A stretch of 64,000 nt of DNA from Thermodesulfobium narugense DSM 14796 (GCF_000212395.1 NC_015499.1:1251421-1315420), one strand, 5' to 3'. Positions 15,647 through 25,198 are shown, counted from the stretch's first letter. A program made the numbers and translations. Notes: a model not told the origin generated them from the sequence alone.

Positions 15647-17086
15647 TTGTTTGTTGATATAACAAAAAAAAATTTCTGGCTTTTAACTATTTTGACAACA
15701 ATTTTTGCAGCAACAACCTTACATTACTTTGATAATAATATCTTAATTTTCTTTTTTTTATCACCTCTTTTTTATATCATAAGAAACTTAGAACTTAATA
15801 AGAAAAATTCTTTTCTTTTATATTTTAATTTTTTTTTATACTTTCTAATAAGTACTACATGGTTCTCAATATTTGGAATACATATTATTGTTTTAATGTC
15901 CTTATATCTATCTCTTTTTTGGTTTTTACCAATTATAGTTTGGAAAAAAATTGAAAAGAACATACCTAGAAAATTATACACTATTTCATTACCTATTTTT
16001 TTAACTTCTTCAGAAATATTAAGAAACTCTGGTACATTTGCCTTTGGATTAGAAACTCCCGGATATTTTCTAGTAGATACGCCTTTTATGTACATTGCAA
16101 GTCTTATTGGAGTTACAGGACTAACTTTTTTAATCTTTTACATCAATATGCTTTTTTCAAGCAAAAAAAATATTTCAAAAGCACTTTATTTATTGAGTTT
16201 TCTTATCATAGCAGGAACTGCTATTAATTTTTTATATTCAAACTACCACGACACCAAAAATCAAGAATTTACTATCTTACAAGGAAATTTCAGACCAATT
16301 TTTTTATACAACGAAAATTATGAAAAACTTATTAACAAACAATATATAGATTTATTTGACCAGGCAAAACAATACCCAAACAGCCTAATAGTAACTCCCG
16401 AAGTTATATTTAGAACTTGTTTGAATAAAGAGAGCATAATAACACCAAATCAGCCTTCTTTAATAGGTTCTATCTACTGCAAAGATGATTCATATTACAA
16501 TTCCATATATTTTCTCAATAAAAATGAAAAAAGACTAGTTTATGAAAAGGAACATCTTGTACCCTTTGGAGAATTTAATCCAATACCAAAAAGTCTTAGT
16601 TTTCTAGATAAATTTTTGCCTCAACTTGGCAACTTTAAGGAAGGTAAAAATCCTAAATCCTTTGAATATAGGGATCTTTACATAGGTTTTCTAATATGTT
16701 TTGAGGACACTCTTCCTAATCTTATTTACAAAAGGTTAAAAAATAGTAAAATAAACCTATTAGTAGTAGCTTCTAATGATGGATGGTTTAAAAATACAAT
16801 TGAACCCATAGAACATCTGAACATATCAAGATTTAGAGCCATCGAATTCGGAATACCAATAATTAGAGCAGCAAATACCGGGCCATCTGCATTTATTAAC
16901 TCAAATGGTGATATTATGGAAATTTTACCCGCTAATAAAGCAGGAGTTTTGTTTTATGATTTTAAAATTAAGAGATATAAAACGCTTTATTCAAAAATAT
17001 CATCAAAAGAAGAAAAGCTTTTCATTTTAATTTCTTCAATTATTTTAACTCTATCGTTCTTTAATATCTTTAGAAAATTCCTTTAA
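15647..17086 (+). CDS. lnt: Apolipoprotein N-acyltransferase
   Basis: Lnt N-acylates the terminal cysteine of lipoproteins in the inner membrane and is found in bacteria with an outer membrane. Hydrophobic helices fill the N-terminal half. The C-terminal nitrilase domain shows the E-K-C triad: E in VTPEVIF, K in YEKEHLVPFGEFNP and C in GFLICFEDTLP. The open frame extends back to 15440, but that part overlaps the PIN/TRAM gene antisense. I choose TTG at 15647, which gives 479 residues, close to the family norm of about 500. No ideal RBS is seen. The last 36 bp overlap the convergent phosphoribosyltransferase gene. Confidence 0.88.
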   Translation: MFVDITKKNFWLLTILTTIFAATTLHYFDNNILIFFFLSPLFYIIRNLELNKKNSFLLYFNFFLYFLISTTWFSIFGIHIIVLMSLYLSLFWFLPIIVWKKIEKNIPRKLYTISLPIFLTSSEILRNSGTFAFGLETPGYFLVDTPFMYIASLIGVTGLTFLIFYINMLFSSKKNISKALYLLSFLIIAGTAINFLYSNYHDTKNQEFTILQGNFRPIFLYNENYEKLINKQYIDLFDQAKQYPNSLIVTPEVIFRTCLNKESIITPNQPSLIGSIYCKDDSYYNSIYFLNKNEKRLVYEKEHLVPFGEFNPIPKSLSFLDKFLPQLGNFKEGKNPKSFEYRDLYIGFLICFEDTLPNLIYKRLKNSKINLLVVASNDGWFKNTIEPIEHLNISRFRAIEFGIPIIRAANTGPSAFINSNGDIMEILPANKAGVLFYDFKIKRYKTLYSKISSKEEKLFILISSIILTLSFFNIFRKFL

Positions 17087-17698
17087 AATTTTTATTACTT
17101 CTTCATCCTTTACCTCTCCGAAATCTGCATAAAATTGACCAACAGCCCAAAACTCTTTTGGTGCCATTAAATAAATTAGAATATCAGCCTCTTTTTTTAT
17201 TAGATCAATTGTTTCATAAGGCAAAACTGGGACTGCAACAATAATTGATTTTGGTTCAAAAGTTCTCAATCCTCTTATGCTTGCAATAACTGTGGAACCT
17301 GTAGCTATCCCATCATCAACAATAATAAGATTTTTACCCTTGTAATCGAATCTCTTTGTTCTATAAAGATTGCTTCTTCTTTCAATTTCTCTTTTTTCTC
17401 TCTCTATTACTTTATCGAGATAATCCTTTTCAATTCCCAAGAGCTTGTATGCCCTTTCGTTTATCACTAAGCCGCCATGTTCGCCTATTGCCCCAATAGC
17501 TAGCTCGGGATTTCCAGGTGCACCCAGTTTTCTAGGTATTGTGATATCTAAATCCCACCCAAAAAATTTAGCAACCTGAGCGCCTATTACAATTCCACCT
17601 CTTGGTATAGCCAAAACAATAACGTCTGTAATATCGGGTAAAGTATCTTTAATCTTTTTAGAAAGAAGCTGTGCAGCTTCAAGCCTATCTTTAAACAT
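17051..17698 (-). CDS. Phosphoribosyltransferase-domain protein
   Basis: This 215-residue type I PRTase-fold protein has the PRPP-binding motif LIIVDDGIATGST near residue 124 and VLAIPRGGIVIG near residue 27. It belongs to the group of predicted phosphoribosyltransferases (COG1926) whose substrate is unknown. It is translationally coupled to the upstream radical SAM gene by an 8-bp overlap. Its 3' end overlaps the end of lnt. Confidence 0.85.
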   Translation of the reverse strand: MFKDRLEAAQLLSKKIKDTLPDITDVIVLAIPRGGIVIGAQVAKFFGWDLDITIPRKLGAPGNPELAIGAIGEHGGLVINERAYKLLGIEKDYLDKVIEREKREIERRSNLYRTKRFDYKGKNLIIVDDGIATGSTVIASIRGLRTFEPKSIIVAVPVLPYETIDLIKKEADILIYLMAPKEFWAVGQFYADFGEVKDEEVIKILKEFSKDIKER

Positions 17699-18707
17699 AA
17701 TCTATGCCCTTTATATTAATCTTTGTCCCGCATTTTGGACATAGATTATTTTTCAGCTTGTTTTGTACTATTTCGTATCCTTTTCTTTCAATTAATAGCT
17801 CGCCACATGTTGGACAATATGTATTTTCCTTTCCCCCAGATAGATTGCCAGTATAAACAAAATTTAATCCTACCCTTTTAGCTATTTTATAAGCCTCATT
17901 TAATTTTTCTACAGGGGTTGGTATCAAACCTGAAAGTTCATATTGAGGAAAAAATCTTGTAATATGCCATGGAGTATCTTCTCCTAACTCGTCCTTGATC
18001 CAACTTGCTGTCTCAAATATTTCTTCAGAAGAATCGTTGTAGCCAGGTACTACGTTAGTAACTATTTCTATATGACAATTATACTTAAACTTGGCAGCTT
18101 TTATAGCAAGTAAAATTGGCTTTATATCTTCTACATTAGCAGCTTCTCGATAGTATTTTCCCCTTATACCTTTCAGATCAACTCTGTATGCATCAATATA
18201 CTCTGCTATAGTATCAAGAGCTTTTAACGTAATATAACCATTAGTGACCATTACAGTATAAAGACCATTTTTTTTAATTATCTTTGCAGAATCTAAAACG
18301 TATTCTATCCAGATAGTTGGCTCATTGTAAGTCCATGCTACACCTCTACACGAATATCTTTTTGCTAATTCCAAAAGATATTCAGGAGATATTTCTTCTC
18401 CACCAATTGGCTCAGAACAGGCTATCTGCCAATTTTGGCATCCTAAGCACCTAAAGTTGCAACCAAACGTGCCAACAGAAAAAACCCTACTTCCCGGGAA
18501 AAAATGAAAAAGTGGTTTTTTTTCAATAGGATCTACAGCGGCAGAGGAAACAATAGAATAAATTAGAGTTTTTAATTCTCCTGATAAATTCTTTCTTACA
18601 CCACAGTAGCCAGTTTCTCCCTCCGACAAAGTACAAAGTCTTGGACAAACAAGACATCTAACTTTATTTTCAATACGAGCAAATAAAATTGCATCATGAA
18701 TTGACAT
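17691..18707 (-). CDS. amrS: AmmeMemoRadiSam-type radical SAM enzyme (PflA-like)
   Basis: This 338-residue enzyme resembles pyruvate-formate-lyase activases. The radical SAM cluster is C83-X3-C87-X2-C90 (GTFGCNFRCLGCQN). An N-terminal cysteine set (C18, C21, C25, C35) and a C-terminal zinc ribbon (CPTCGELL..CPKCG) match the AmrS family. AmrS usually occurs with AmrA and Memo (AmrB), neither of which is nearby. Its target is unknown. The gene overlaps the phosphoribosyltransferase gene. Confidence 0.85.
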   Translation of the reverse strand: MSIHDAILFARIENKVRCLVCPRLCTLSEGETGYCGVRKNLSGELKTLIYSIVSSAAVDPIEKKPLFHFFPGSRVFSVGTFGCNFRCLGCQNWQIACSEPIGGEEISPEYLLELAKRYSCRGVAWTYNEPTIWIEYVLDSAKIIKKNGLYTVMVTNGYITLKALDTIAEYIDAYRVDLKGIRGKYYREAANVEDIKPILLAIKAAKFKYNCHIEIVTNVVPGYNDSSEEIFETASWIKDELGEDTPWHITRFFPQYELSGLIPTPVEKLNEAYKIAKRVGLNFVYTGNLSGGKENTYCPTCGELLIERKGYEIVQNKLKNNLCPKCGTKINIKGIDYV

Positions 18708-18725
18708 AGTTAAGCATGATTAGAA

Positions 18726-19103
18726 TTACTGTTTATTTTCTTTGCCATTTGCCTTAAGTTCATTAGTATATTCTTTATTAATATCCTTTTTCTCCTGCTT
18801 TAATTGTTCAATCTGATTTTGCTCGTTTATAGTCTCTTCTTCTGAGCCACCACTATTTTTAATTTCGTTTTTCTCCTGAATTTCGTTTTTATATTCATTT
18901 TGGATTTCTTTTTTTTCTTGATTTTTTTCCATGTTTATATCTTTAATTTCCTGGCCATGATTGCTATTCTTTTCAAAAATTTCAAACTTCCCTGGATTAT
19001 TATTACCTACAGTAGGCACTCCTCCCTTTGAATATGAAATTCCAGTCAATATAAAAGCACTTAATATTATAAACGCTATAAAGGATAAGTATCTATTTAT
19101 CAA
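18726..19103 (-). CDS. Small secreted, highly charged hypothetical protein
   Basis: This 125-residue protein has a signal peptide of about 25 residues (hydrophobic core IAFIILSAFILTGI, then SYSKGG). A low-complexity Glu/Lys/Asn/Gln segment follows (EKNQEKKEIQNEY, EQLKQEKKDINKEY), likely coiled-coil or disordered. It has no cysteine, so it is neither a lipoprotein nor disulfide-bonded. I do not recognise a family. It lies 18 bp upstream of the AmrS-like gene. Confidence 0.65.
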   Translation of the reverse strand: MINRYLSFIAFIILSAFILTGISYSKGGVPTVGNNNPGKFEIFEKNSNHGQEIKDINMEKNQEKKEIQNEYKNEIQEKNEIKNSGGSEEETINEQNQIEQLKQEKKDINKEYTNELKANGKENKQ

Positions 19104-19228
19104 AATAACCCCACCTTTCTAATGAATATATTAAGTATTCTAACACAAAAACATTATAAATGCGAATATTTTTAAAAGATCCATATTTAACAATTAGAAA
19201 ATATCTTAGATCCTTTTTTTCTAAAATA

Positions 19229-19303
19229 TGGTCGGGGCGAGTGGACTTGAACCACCGACCTCTCCCACCCCAAAGGAGTGCGCTACCCCTGCGCTACGCC
19301 CCG
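19229..19303 (-). tRNA. tRNA-Pro (GGG)
   Basis: The minus strand folds as a complete cloverleaf. The acceptor stem is CGGGGCG/CGCCCCG, the D stem GCGC/GCGC, the anticodon stem CTCCT/GGGAG and the T-loop TTCAAGT. The discriminator is A and the CCA end is encoded (positions 19229-19231). The anticodon GGG occupies 19269-19271 and reads CCC and CCU proline codons. The GTAGCGCAG start of the D-arm is typical of bacterial tRNA-Pro. Confidence 0.96.
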
Positions 19304-19379
19304 ACAAAGTTTTATTATAAAATAAATTAAAAATAGATGCAATAAAGTTTTTTAATAATCTAGTGTAATAAAATTAATA

Positions 19380-20330
19380 TTACAATTGATTTATAGCTGA
19401 GAGTTCCCACTTTATTGAGTCTTTTGAGACAAAACTCCAGAGTTCTTGGAAATCAATTAATTTATCTTTATTTCCTCTGAGAATGTTATCGTTCACATCC
19501 ACATCATAATCCGTCATTGTAGCCTCAATTTTATAAGTTACATATATTTTCTCATCTTCCATCCATGCATCTACTAAATCCATTCTTTTAACTGATATAT
19601 TTTCTACAAAATTGGTAATACCGTTCTTGTTAAGTTCTTCAATTTGTTTCTGAAAATTTAAAAACATCTCATTAGTAGTTAAATTTCTTAGCATAGTAAA
19701 ATTTTTCTCCGACCAGGCTTTCTGAATATTCACAAATATTTCTTTAATTTTAGATCTCAAATCTTCCTCAGAAAAGGAAGGGAAAGCTCTTTCTATCTCT
19801 TTTAATCCTCTATCTACGTCCATTTTTGCTTGAATAGATCCCAGCTTTACTCCTTGAAAACTATCATTATAAATACTAGATGTGTTATATTGCTCTTTAT
19901 TCAAAGAATCCACATTATAATTTTTATCACGTTCAAATCTTCTTTTTGCAAAAGAGTTAACCAAATATATCAATAAAAAAGCAATAATTATTATCAGAAA
20001 AAAGCCAGCAAGAGAGCCATTTGGCCCACTAAAACCAAACAAACTACCCAAAATTGAAAACAGTGCAATTGAAGCCAGAGCACCTGCAAAACCGCTCAAA
20101 AAATTTCTAAGAAAAGAGGGTTGACTTTGATTGCTGTTCGGATTAACAGTAGGAGTAGTTTTAGGTGTATTTAAATTTGGAGAAACATATTTATTTCCTG
20201 CTGAATAACTATGCGTTCCTGTAGTACCGAAACTTTTGCCACCACCAGCTTTTGAAAAGGCAATTTCCAAATTAAATGTCGAAAAAGCAAAACTTAATAG
20301 CAAAAACAATATCAAAACCTTTTTAAGCAA
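19380..20330 (-). CDS. Tim44-like domain membrane protein
   Basis: This 316-residue protein starts with a signal peptide (KKVLILFLLLSFAFS) and a Gly/Ser/Thr/Pro-rich low-complexity stretch. Two hydrophobic segments lie at about 73-93 and 103-125. A C-terminal Tim44-like domain (about 165-316, with FNFLRNLTTNEMF-like helices and VTYKIEATMTDYDVD strands) follows. Bacterial Tim44-domain proteins are found in the envelope, but their function is not established. It is divergent from the small membrane ORF at 20372. Confidence 0.8.
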   Translation of the reverse strand: MLKKVLILFLLLSFAFSTFNLEIAFSKAGGGKSFGTTGTHSYSAGNKYVSPNLNTPKTTPTVNPNSNQSQPSFLRNFLSGFAGALASIALFSILGSLFGFSGPNGSLAGFFLIIIIAFLLIYLVNSFAKRRFERDKNYNVDSLNKEQYNTSSIYNDSFQGVKLGSIQAKMDVDRGLKEIERAFPSFSEEDLRSKIKEIFVNIQKAWSEKNFTMLRNLTTNEMFLNFQKQIEELNKNGITNFVENISVKRMDLVDAWMEDEKIYVTYKIEATMTDYDVDVNDNILRGNKDKLIDFQELWSFVSKDSIKWELSAINQL

Positions 20331-20357
20331 TTTTTAACCTCCAATAAATTTTTATTG

Positions 20358-20363
20358 TATAAT
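20358..20363 (+). promoter_or_regulatory. -10 element of a probable leaderless transcript
   Basis: A perfect TATAAT ends 8 bases before the ATG at 20372. Transcription would start at or within 2-3 bases of the start codon. No Shine-Dalgarno precedes that ATG. Confidence 0.45.
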
Positions 20364-20371
20364 CTTATGAT

Positions 20372-20590
20372 ATGAAAAGGATGAGAAGGCAAAAAGTAAC
20401 AAGAGCTCATATAACGTATTATTTAATATTATTTATTATAGCAACTATAATTTTGTGGCCTGTATATTGGATATGGGCTATACCTCCATTTTTACCAGCA
20501 ATCTTAATTGTTATCTTTGGACCTTCTTACGAAGAATTCATTCATATTTACAATAAATTCTTTAAAAACGGCAACACGAAAAAAGCTTAA
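20372..20590 (+). CDS. Small two-helix membrane protein
   Basis: This 72-residue ORF has a basic N-terminus (KRMRRQK), two hydrophobic helices (about 16-32 and 38-50) and a polar C-terminal tail ending NGNTKKA. I do not recognise a family. It is oriented opposite to its neighbours and overlaps the 3' end of purL by 4 bp. Its start may be leaderless; a second ATG at 20384 directly follows AAAAGG. The membrane pattern and tight fit between neighbours suggest a real gene. Confidence 0.6.
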   Translation: MKRMRRQKVTRAHITYYLILFIIATIILWPVYWIWAIPPFLPAILIVIFGPSYEEFIHIYNKFFKNGNTKKA

Positions 20591-23500
20591 ATTTCATTAG
20601 CCACGCTTACTAACTTATTAAAAAGTAAAGAGCCATAGTTTCTGTTAATTTTATATGGATGATGAGTTAATATAAAATTTCTTTCTGGATGAGGCATAAG
20701 CCCTAATATTCTGCCACTCTTATCGGTAATACCAGCAATATTTTCCTTTGAGTCATTTGGATTGTATTTATCATAAGCAAAAACTACCTGTTTGTTTTTG
20801 AAAATCTTTTCTAAAACGTCTGATTTTGCATAAAATCTTCCTTCAGCATGCGCTATTGGCAATTCAATCTCAGAAAACTCCTTGGGTACAAAAATACATC
20901 TATTATCTAAAACTTTTATATTCACCCACTCGCATTGAAATTCTCCAGAAGTATTATAAGTCAAAGTAACGTTTTGCTTAAAGTTGCCCTCTTCTAATCC
21001 AGGTAAAATCCCAGTTTTTACAAGAACTTGAAAACCATTACAAATTCCAACAATAAGCATTTTGTCATTACTTTTAACAACGTCATTAAAAATTTTTGAA
21101 AATTCTACAGCCATTATCTTTCCTGCTGAAATATAATCTCCATATGTAAAGCCACCTGGTAAAACCAGAATTCTATAATCAGCAAATTTTACCTCTTTCT
21201 TAATAATTCTATTGATGTGAAATGAGTCAACCTCAGCACCACTGTTTTCAAGTGCAAGAACTGTTTCTGAATCACAGTTTGCACCAGAAGCTTTTAACAC
21301 CAAAGCTTTTGGTTTTTTGTTCAAAACTATATTTGGAATTGGAAAAGATTTTTTACTAAAAGAGTGAGGAGTTTTTTTCTTTAAATAGTCTGGCAAGAGA
21401 GGACTTCTCCAGGATTCTTTTAACGCATATATGTTTTCTTTAACTATGGTCTCTCCTGACAAACCTTTTATTGTAAGATAAGGTTCTTCACATGTTTTTC
21501 CAATTATAGAATATGTAGAATCTTCCATAACCCTTTCAAATTTTTCTTGATTCTCTGGCTTAACTTCTACCAAAAATCTTCCATTTGACTCAGAAAACAA
21601 AATAATTTCATCTTTGTTTATTGATTCGCCACAAACGACATCCTTCAATTGAATTCTTACACCAAAATTGCCAGAGAAGCTCATCTCAGAAATACAAACT
21701 GCCAAACCTCCATCAGAGAGATCGTGACATGAATCTACCAAGCCAAGTTCAATAGCCTTTGAAAGCCTTTTCATTAGTGACATAGAATCCTTTGCATAAA
21801 CTTTTGGAACATTACCATCGTTAGAACCAAACATTACTTTCATAAACTGTGAGCCACCCAATTCGTTATAAGTTTTACCCAAAAGATATACCATGTTGCC
21901 AGGACCTTTAAAGTCAGACGTTATAGTCTTTTCTACATCCTTAACAATAGCAATAGCAGATATCAACAAGGTTGGGGGCACAGATATAACTCTTTCATGA
22001 TAAGTAAACTCGTTGTATAGGCTATCCTTACCTGATATAAACGGAACTTCAAATTCTAAAGAAAAATCATGACAGGCTTTTACCGATTCATAAAGACTCC
22101 ACACGTTTTCTGGTTTTTTAGGTGATCCCCAGGCAAAATTATCTAAAATAGCAGCCTGTGTTATATCAGCTCCAACACAAACAAGCTGTCTAAGAGCTTC
22201 TTCTATAGCAGATGCACTCATCCAGTAAGGATCTTTCAAACCATAAAAAGGATTAATTCCATTTGAAATTGCAAAACCTCTTTTGTCATCCCAAAAAGGC
22301 CTCAAAACAGCAGCGTCAGAAGGACCATCTCTATATAACCCAATTAAAGGTTTTATTACGCTCATTCCTTGAACCTCAAAGTCATAGCCAGATATAAACT
22401 TTTCTTTAGAACAAATGTTGTATGAAGATAATATTTTATGTAAAGCTTCAGAAAAATCTGTGATATTTTCATTATAATCATTAGTCTGAGAAACCAAAGT
22501 GGGTCTTTGTGCCAAAATTTTCTCACTAGCTTCTTTCCAGCCATTAAACAAGAAATCATTAGAGATATTTGATACCTCAAAGTTTTCATAATAAAGCTTT
22601 AGCCTTTTATCATTAGTAAATTTTCCAATCACTGTTGCTTCAACGTCTTCAGATTCAAAAATTTTTAATACTTTATCCTTATCCTTTTCAGCTATAGCCA
22701 GGACCATTCTCTCTTGAGATTCTGATATCCATATTTCAAAGTAATTTAGACCTTGATATTTCAAAGGAACTTTATCTAAATACACTTCTACTCCAGTTTC
22801 CTCTCCCATTTCTCCCACTGCACTAGAAAGTCCACCACCACCACAGTCAGTAATTCTTTTTATGTAACCCATATCACGTACTTTTAGTATCGTATCTATA
22901 AGTTTCTTTTCAGTAAAAGGGTCGCCAATTTGTACTGCTCCAGAAGAAACTACTTCAGATTCTTCCGAAAGCTCTACCGATGCAAAATTTACACCATGAA
23001 TTCCATCCCTACCTGTTCTGCCACCAACCAAAAGAATCAAATCGCCAGGTTCTTGTCTTCCCTTAAGAGCAAACTTTTTTGGAACAATTCCTACAGAGCC
23101 ACAAAAAACTAAAGGATTTCCTAGATAATCATCATGAAACAAAACTGCACCATTTACAGTTGGAACACCTATTCTGTTTCCGTAGTCCCTAACGCCTCTA
23201 AAAACTCCTTCCAAAATTCTTTTTGGATGCAGCGTTCCCTTCGGTAATTCTTCCTGTGACACATCAATATTACCAAAACAAAAAACATCAGTATTTGCAA
23301 TAGGTTTAGCGGATAGTCCCGTACCCATAATATCCCTAACTACACCGCCAATACCTGTAGCGGCACCTCCATATGGTTCTAAAGCAGAAGGGTGATTATG
23401 AGTTTCTACTTTAAAACACAAGCACCAATCGTCGTTAAAACTTATGACGCCAGAGTTGTCATCAAAAACTGAAACCAAATATGGCTTTTTAACTTTCAGT

Positions 23501-24252
23501 TTATTGGTAGCATCTTTAATTAAAGAAAACATTGAAGGAAGTATCTTACCTTCAAATTCAACCTCAGATTTAAAAGTTTTATGTATGCAATGCTCAGACC
23601 AACTTTGGGCAATAGTTTCTAGTTCAACATCAGTTGGATCTCTATCTTCTTTTATAAAATAATTTTTAATAATTTTCATTTCGTTCAAATCAAGACTTAA
23701 GCCTCTCTTGATAGACAACTGTTTTAATTCTTGATCTGTTAAGTTCCTTATAGGAATAATAATTTTTTTAAACTTAAAGGATGGTAAATCTAATAAGATC
23801 TTTTCTTTGCCTTTTACAACGTGTTGGATTAGTTTATTCATTAAGACTTTTTCGCAGATCTTATTAATATCCTTTTTTGATATCGACTCACCAGTGAAGA
23901 TATATCTTTTAGACGTTCTACAAGCTTTTATGCTGTTGTAACCTAAAGTCCTAATACCTCTTTTTATGGGTTCTTCAGCTGGGTCCATAACTCCAGGATT
24001 AAATGTTATTTCTACATCTTCTCCTTTTCTTTCTTGCTTTCCCAAAAAATACGTTTCAACTACTGGATCAATTAATAAATTCTTTGCAATGTCTTCTATT
24101 TCATTTTGATTGAAATCTCCTTCAATATTGTAAACTCTTGCAATTTTAACATCGTGAACACTTTCTACACCAATTGAAACAATTTGTCTAAGAACGCTTT
24201 CTGCTTCAGCATCAAAAACTCCTTCTTTAAACCAAACCTCAACTCTATACAA
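20587..24252 (-). CDS. purL: Phosphoribosylformylglycinamidine synthase, PurS-PurL-PurQ fusion
   Basis: This 1221-residue protein performs the fourth step of purine synthesis (FGAR + Gln + ATP to FGAM). The N-terminus is a PurS-like region in tandem (about 1-70 and 80-150). The PurL synthetase core follows, with the ATP-site segment HNHPSALEPYGGAATGIGG and the second half beginning KPLIGLYRDGPSDAAVLRP. The C-terminal PurQ glutaminase (from about 960) has the catalytic cysteine in VGICNGFQ and His/Glu in MPHPERN. All three subunits of the small-type complex are thus in one chain. No purine riboswitch is visible in the short upstream gap. Confidence 0.95.
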   Translation of the reverse strand: MYRVEVWFKEGVFDAEAESVLRQIVSIGVESVHDVKIARVYNIEGDFNQNEIEDIAKNLLIDPVVETYFLGKQERKGEDVEITFNPGVMDPAEEPIKRGIRTLGYNSIKACRTSKRYIFTGESISKKDINKICEKVLMNKLIQHVVKGKEKILLDLPSFKFKKIIIPIRNLTDQELKQLSIKRGLSLDLNEMKIIKNYFIKEDRDPTDVELETIAQSWSEHCIHKTFKSEVEFEGKILPSMFSLIKDATNKLKVKKPYLVSVFDDNSGVISFNDDWCLCFKVETHNHPSALEPYGGAATGIGGVVRDIMGTGLSAKPIANTDVFCFGNIDVSQEELPKGTLHPKRILEGVFRGVRDYGNRIGVPTVNGAVLFHDDYLGNPLVFCGSVGIVPKKFALKGRQEPGDLILLVGGRTGRDGIHGVNFASVELSEESEVVSSGAVQIGDPFTEKKLIDTILKVRDMGYIKRITDCGGGGLSSAVGEMGEETGVEVYLDKVPLKYQGLNYFEIWISESQERMVLAIAEKDKDKVLKIFESEDVEATVIGKFTNDKRLKLYYENFEVSNISNDFLFNGWKEASEKILAQRPTLVSQTNDYNENITDFSEALHKILSSYNICSKEKFISGYDFEVQGMSVIKPLIGLYRDGPSDAAVLRPFWDDKRGFAISNGINPFYGLKDPYWMSASAIEEALRQLVCVGADITQAAILDNFAWGSPKKPENVWSLYESVKACHDFSLEFEVPFISGKDSLYNEFTYHERVISVPPTLLISAIAIVKDVEKTITSDFKGPGNMVYLLGKTYNELGGSQFMKVMFGSNDGNVPKVYAKDSMSLMKRLSKAIELGLVDSCHDLSDGGLAVCISEMSFSGNFGVRIQLKDVVCGESINKDEIILFSESNGRFLVEVKPENQEKFERVMEDSTYSIIGKTCEEPYLTIKGLSGETIVKENIYALKESWRSPLLPDYLKKKTPHSFSKKSFPIPNIVLNKKPKALVLKASGANCDSETVLALENSGAEVDSFHINRIIKKEVKFADYRILVLPGGFTYGDYISAGKIMAVEFSKIFNDVVKSNDKMLIVGICNGFQVLVKTGILPGLEEGNFKQNVTLTYNTSGEFQCEWVNIKVLDNRCIFVPKEFSEIELPIAHAEGRFYAKSDVLEKIFKNKQVVFAYDKYNPNDSKENIAGITDKSGRILGLMPHPERNFILTHHPYKINRNYGSLLFNKLVSVANEI

Positions 24253-24325
24253 GGATTAACCCCCTAAAGTTAAATAAAATTTTTGAATTAATATTCTATT
24301 CTCTAATTTACAAGTAAACATATGT

Positions 24326-25198
24326 CTATTTTATCATTTTAGCTCTACATACAACAAAGCGCTCAACTCCATACAAATCTTTTAAACTAAAGCAACTAAA
24401 GTTGTTGGCTTCTCCTATTTCAACAACTTCCTTTGCTTGATTGAAACCCACTTCAAATACTAAACCACCATCAAAAAGAAGAAAATCCTTAGCTTTTGAT
24501 AAGATTTTTTCATAAAAGTATAAACCTTTATTTTCTGCAAAAAGTGCAATTTTTGGTTCAAAATAAATCTCCTTACTAATTAATGAAAGCTTTGTATTGC
24601 TAATGTCAATATATGGAGGATTAGAAACAATAACGTCAAACATTTTCTTTTCTAAAGGAAAAAGATCAGCAAGCTCAAAAGAAACTTTATTTTCCAAATT
24701 ATTTTCCTTTGCGTTTTCTTTGGCAACCATTAGAGCTCTCTCAGATATATCAGTTGCAACGCAAAAAGAATTCTCAATTTCTCTTACTAATGATAATGCA
24801 ATTGCACCTGAACCAGTTCCAATATCTAAAAAAGTTTTCGCTCGAGGAAAGAACTTTTTTATTATATCAATTATTTCTTCCGTTTCATTTCTTGGTATTA
24901 ATACATCTTCATTTACTTTTAATTTTAAAAGTCTAAAGGGTTTATATCCAATTATATATTCAAGTGGTTTATTTTTTAACCTTAATTCAATTGCCTCATA
25001 AATTGAATTTATCTTATCCATATCAATTTCTATGTTGTCAAATAAATACAAATCTTTTATATCAATTTCTAAAAAATGTGATAAAATAATTTTAGATTCC
25101 AAAAAGGGATTATCAGTCTTATTTTTTAATTGGTCTGAAATATCTCTTGCGAATTGTTTTAAATTAACTGTTTTTTTCTTTTTAAATTTTCTAATCAT
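24326..25198 (-). CDS. prmC: Peptide chain release factor N5-glutamine methyltransferase
   Basis: PrmC methylates the GGQ glutamine of release factors RF1/RF2. This 290-residue protein has the SAM motif DIGTGSGAIALSL (from residue 125) and the catalytic NPPY at 193-196. Upstream, PLEYIIGYKPFR and VLIPRNETEEII are typical PrmC signatures. It is divergent from the GntR gene (50-bp gap) and about 70 bp upstream of purL. Confidence 0.95.
   Translation of the reverse strand: MIRKFKKKKTVNLKQFARDISDQLKNKTDNPFLESKIILSHFLEIDIKDLYLFDNIEIDMDKINSIYEAIELRLKNKPLEYIIGYKPFRLLKLKVNEDVLIPRNETEEIIDIIKKFFPRAKTFLDIGTGSGAIALSLVREIENSFCVATDISERALMVAKENAKENNLENKVSFELADLFPLEKKMFDVIVSNPPYIDISNTKLSLISKEIYFEPKIALFAENKGLYFYEKILSKAKDFLLFDGGLVFEVGFNQAKEVVEIGEANNFSCFSLKDLYGVERFVVCRAKMIK

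Noticed and set aside
19195-19228. Possible terminator after tRNA-Pro
   Set aside because: The TTAGA/TCTAA arms are short, the loop is A-rich and no good T-tract follows, so it is not convincing.
24253-24325. Purine riboswitch before purL
   Set aside because: The 73-bp gap is too short for the aptamer plus expression platform and shows no matching helices.
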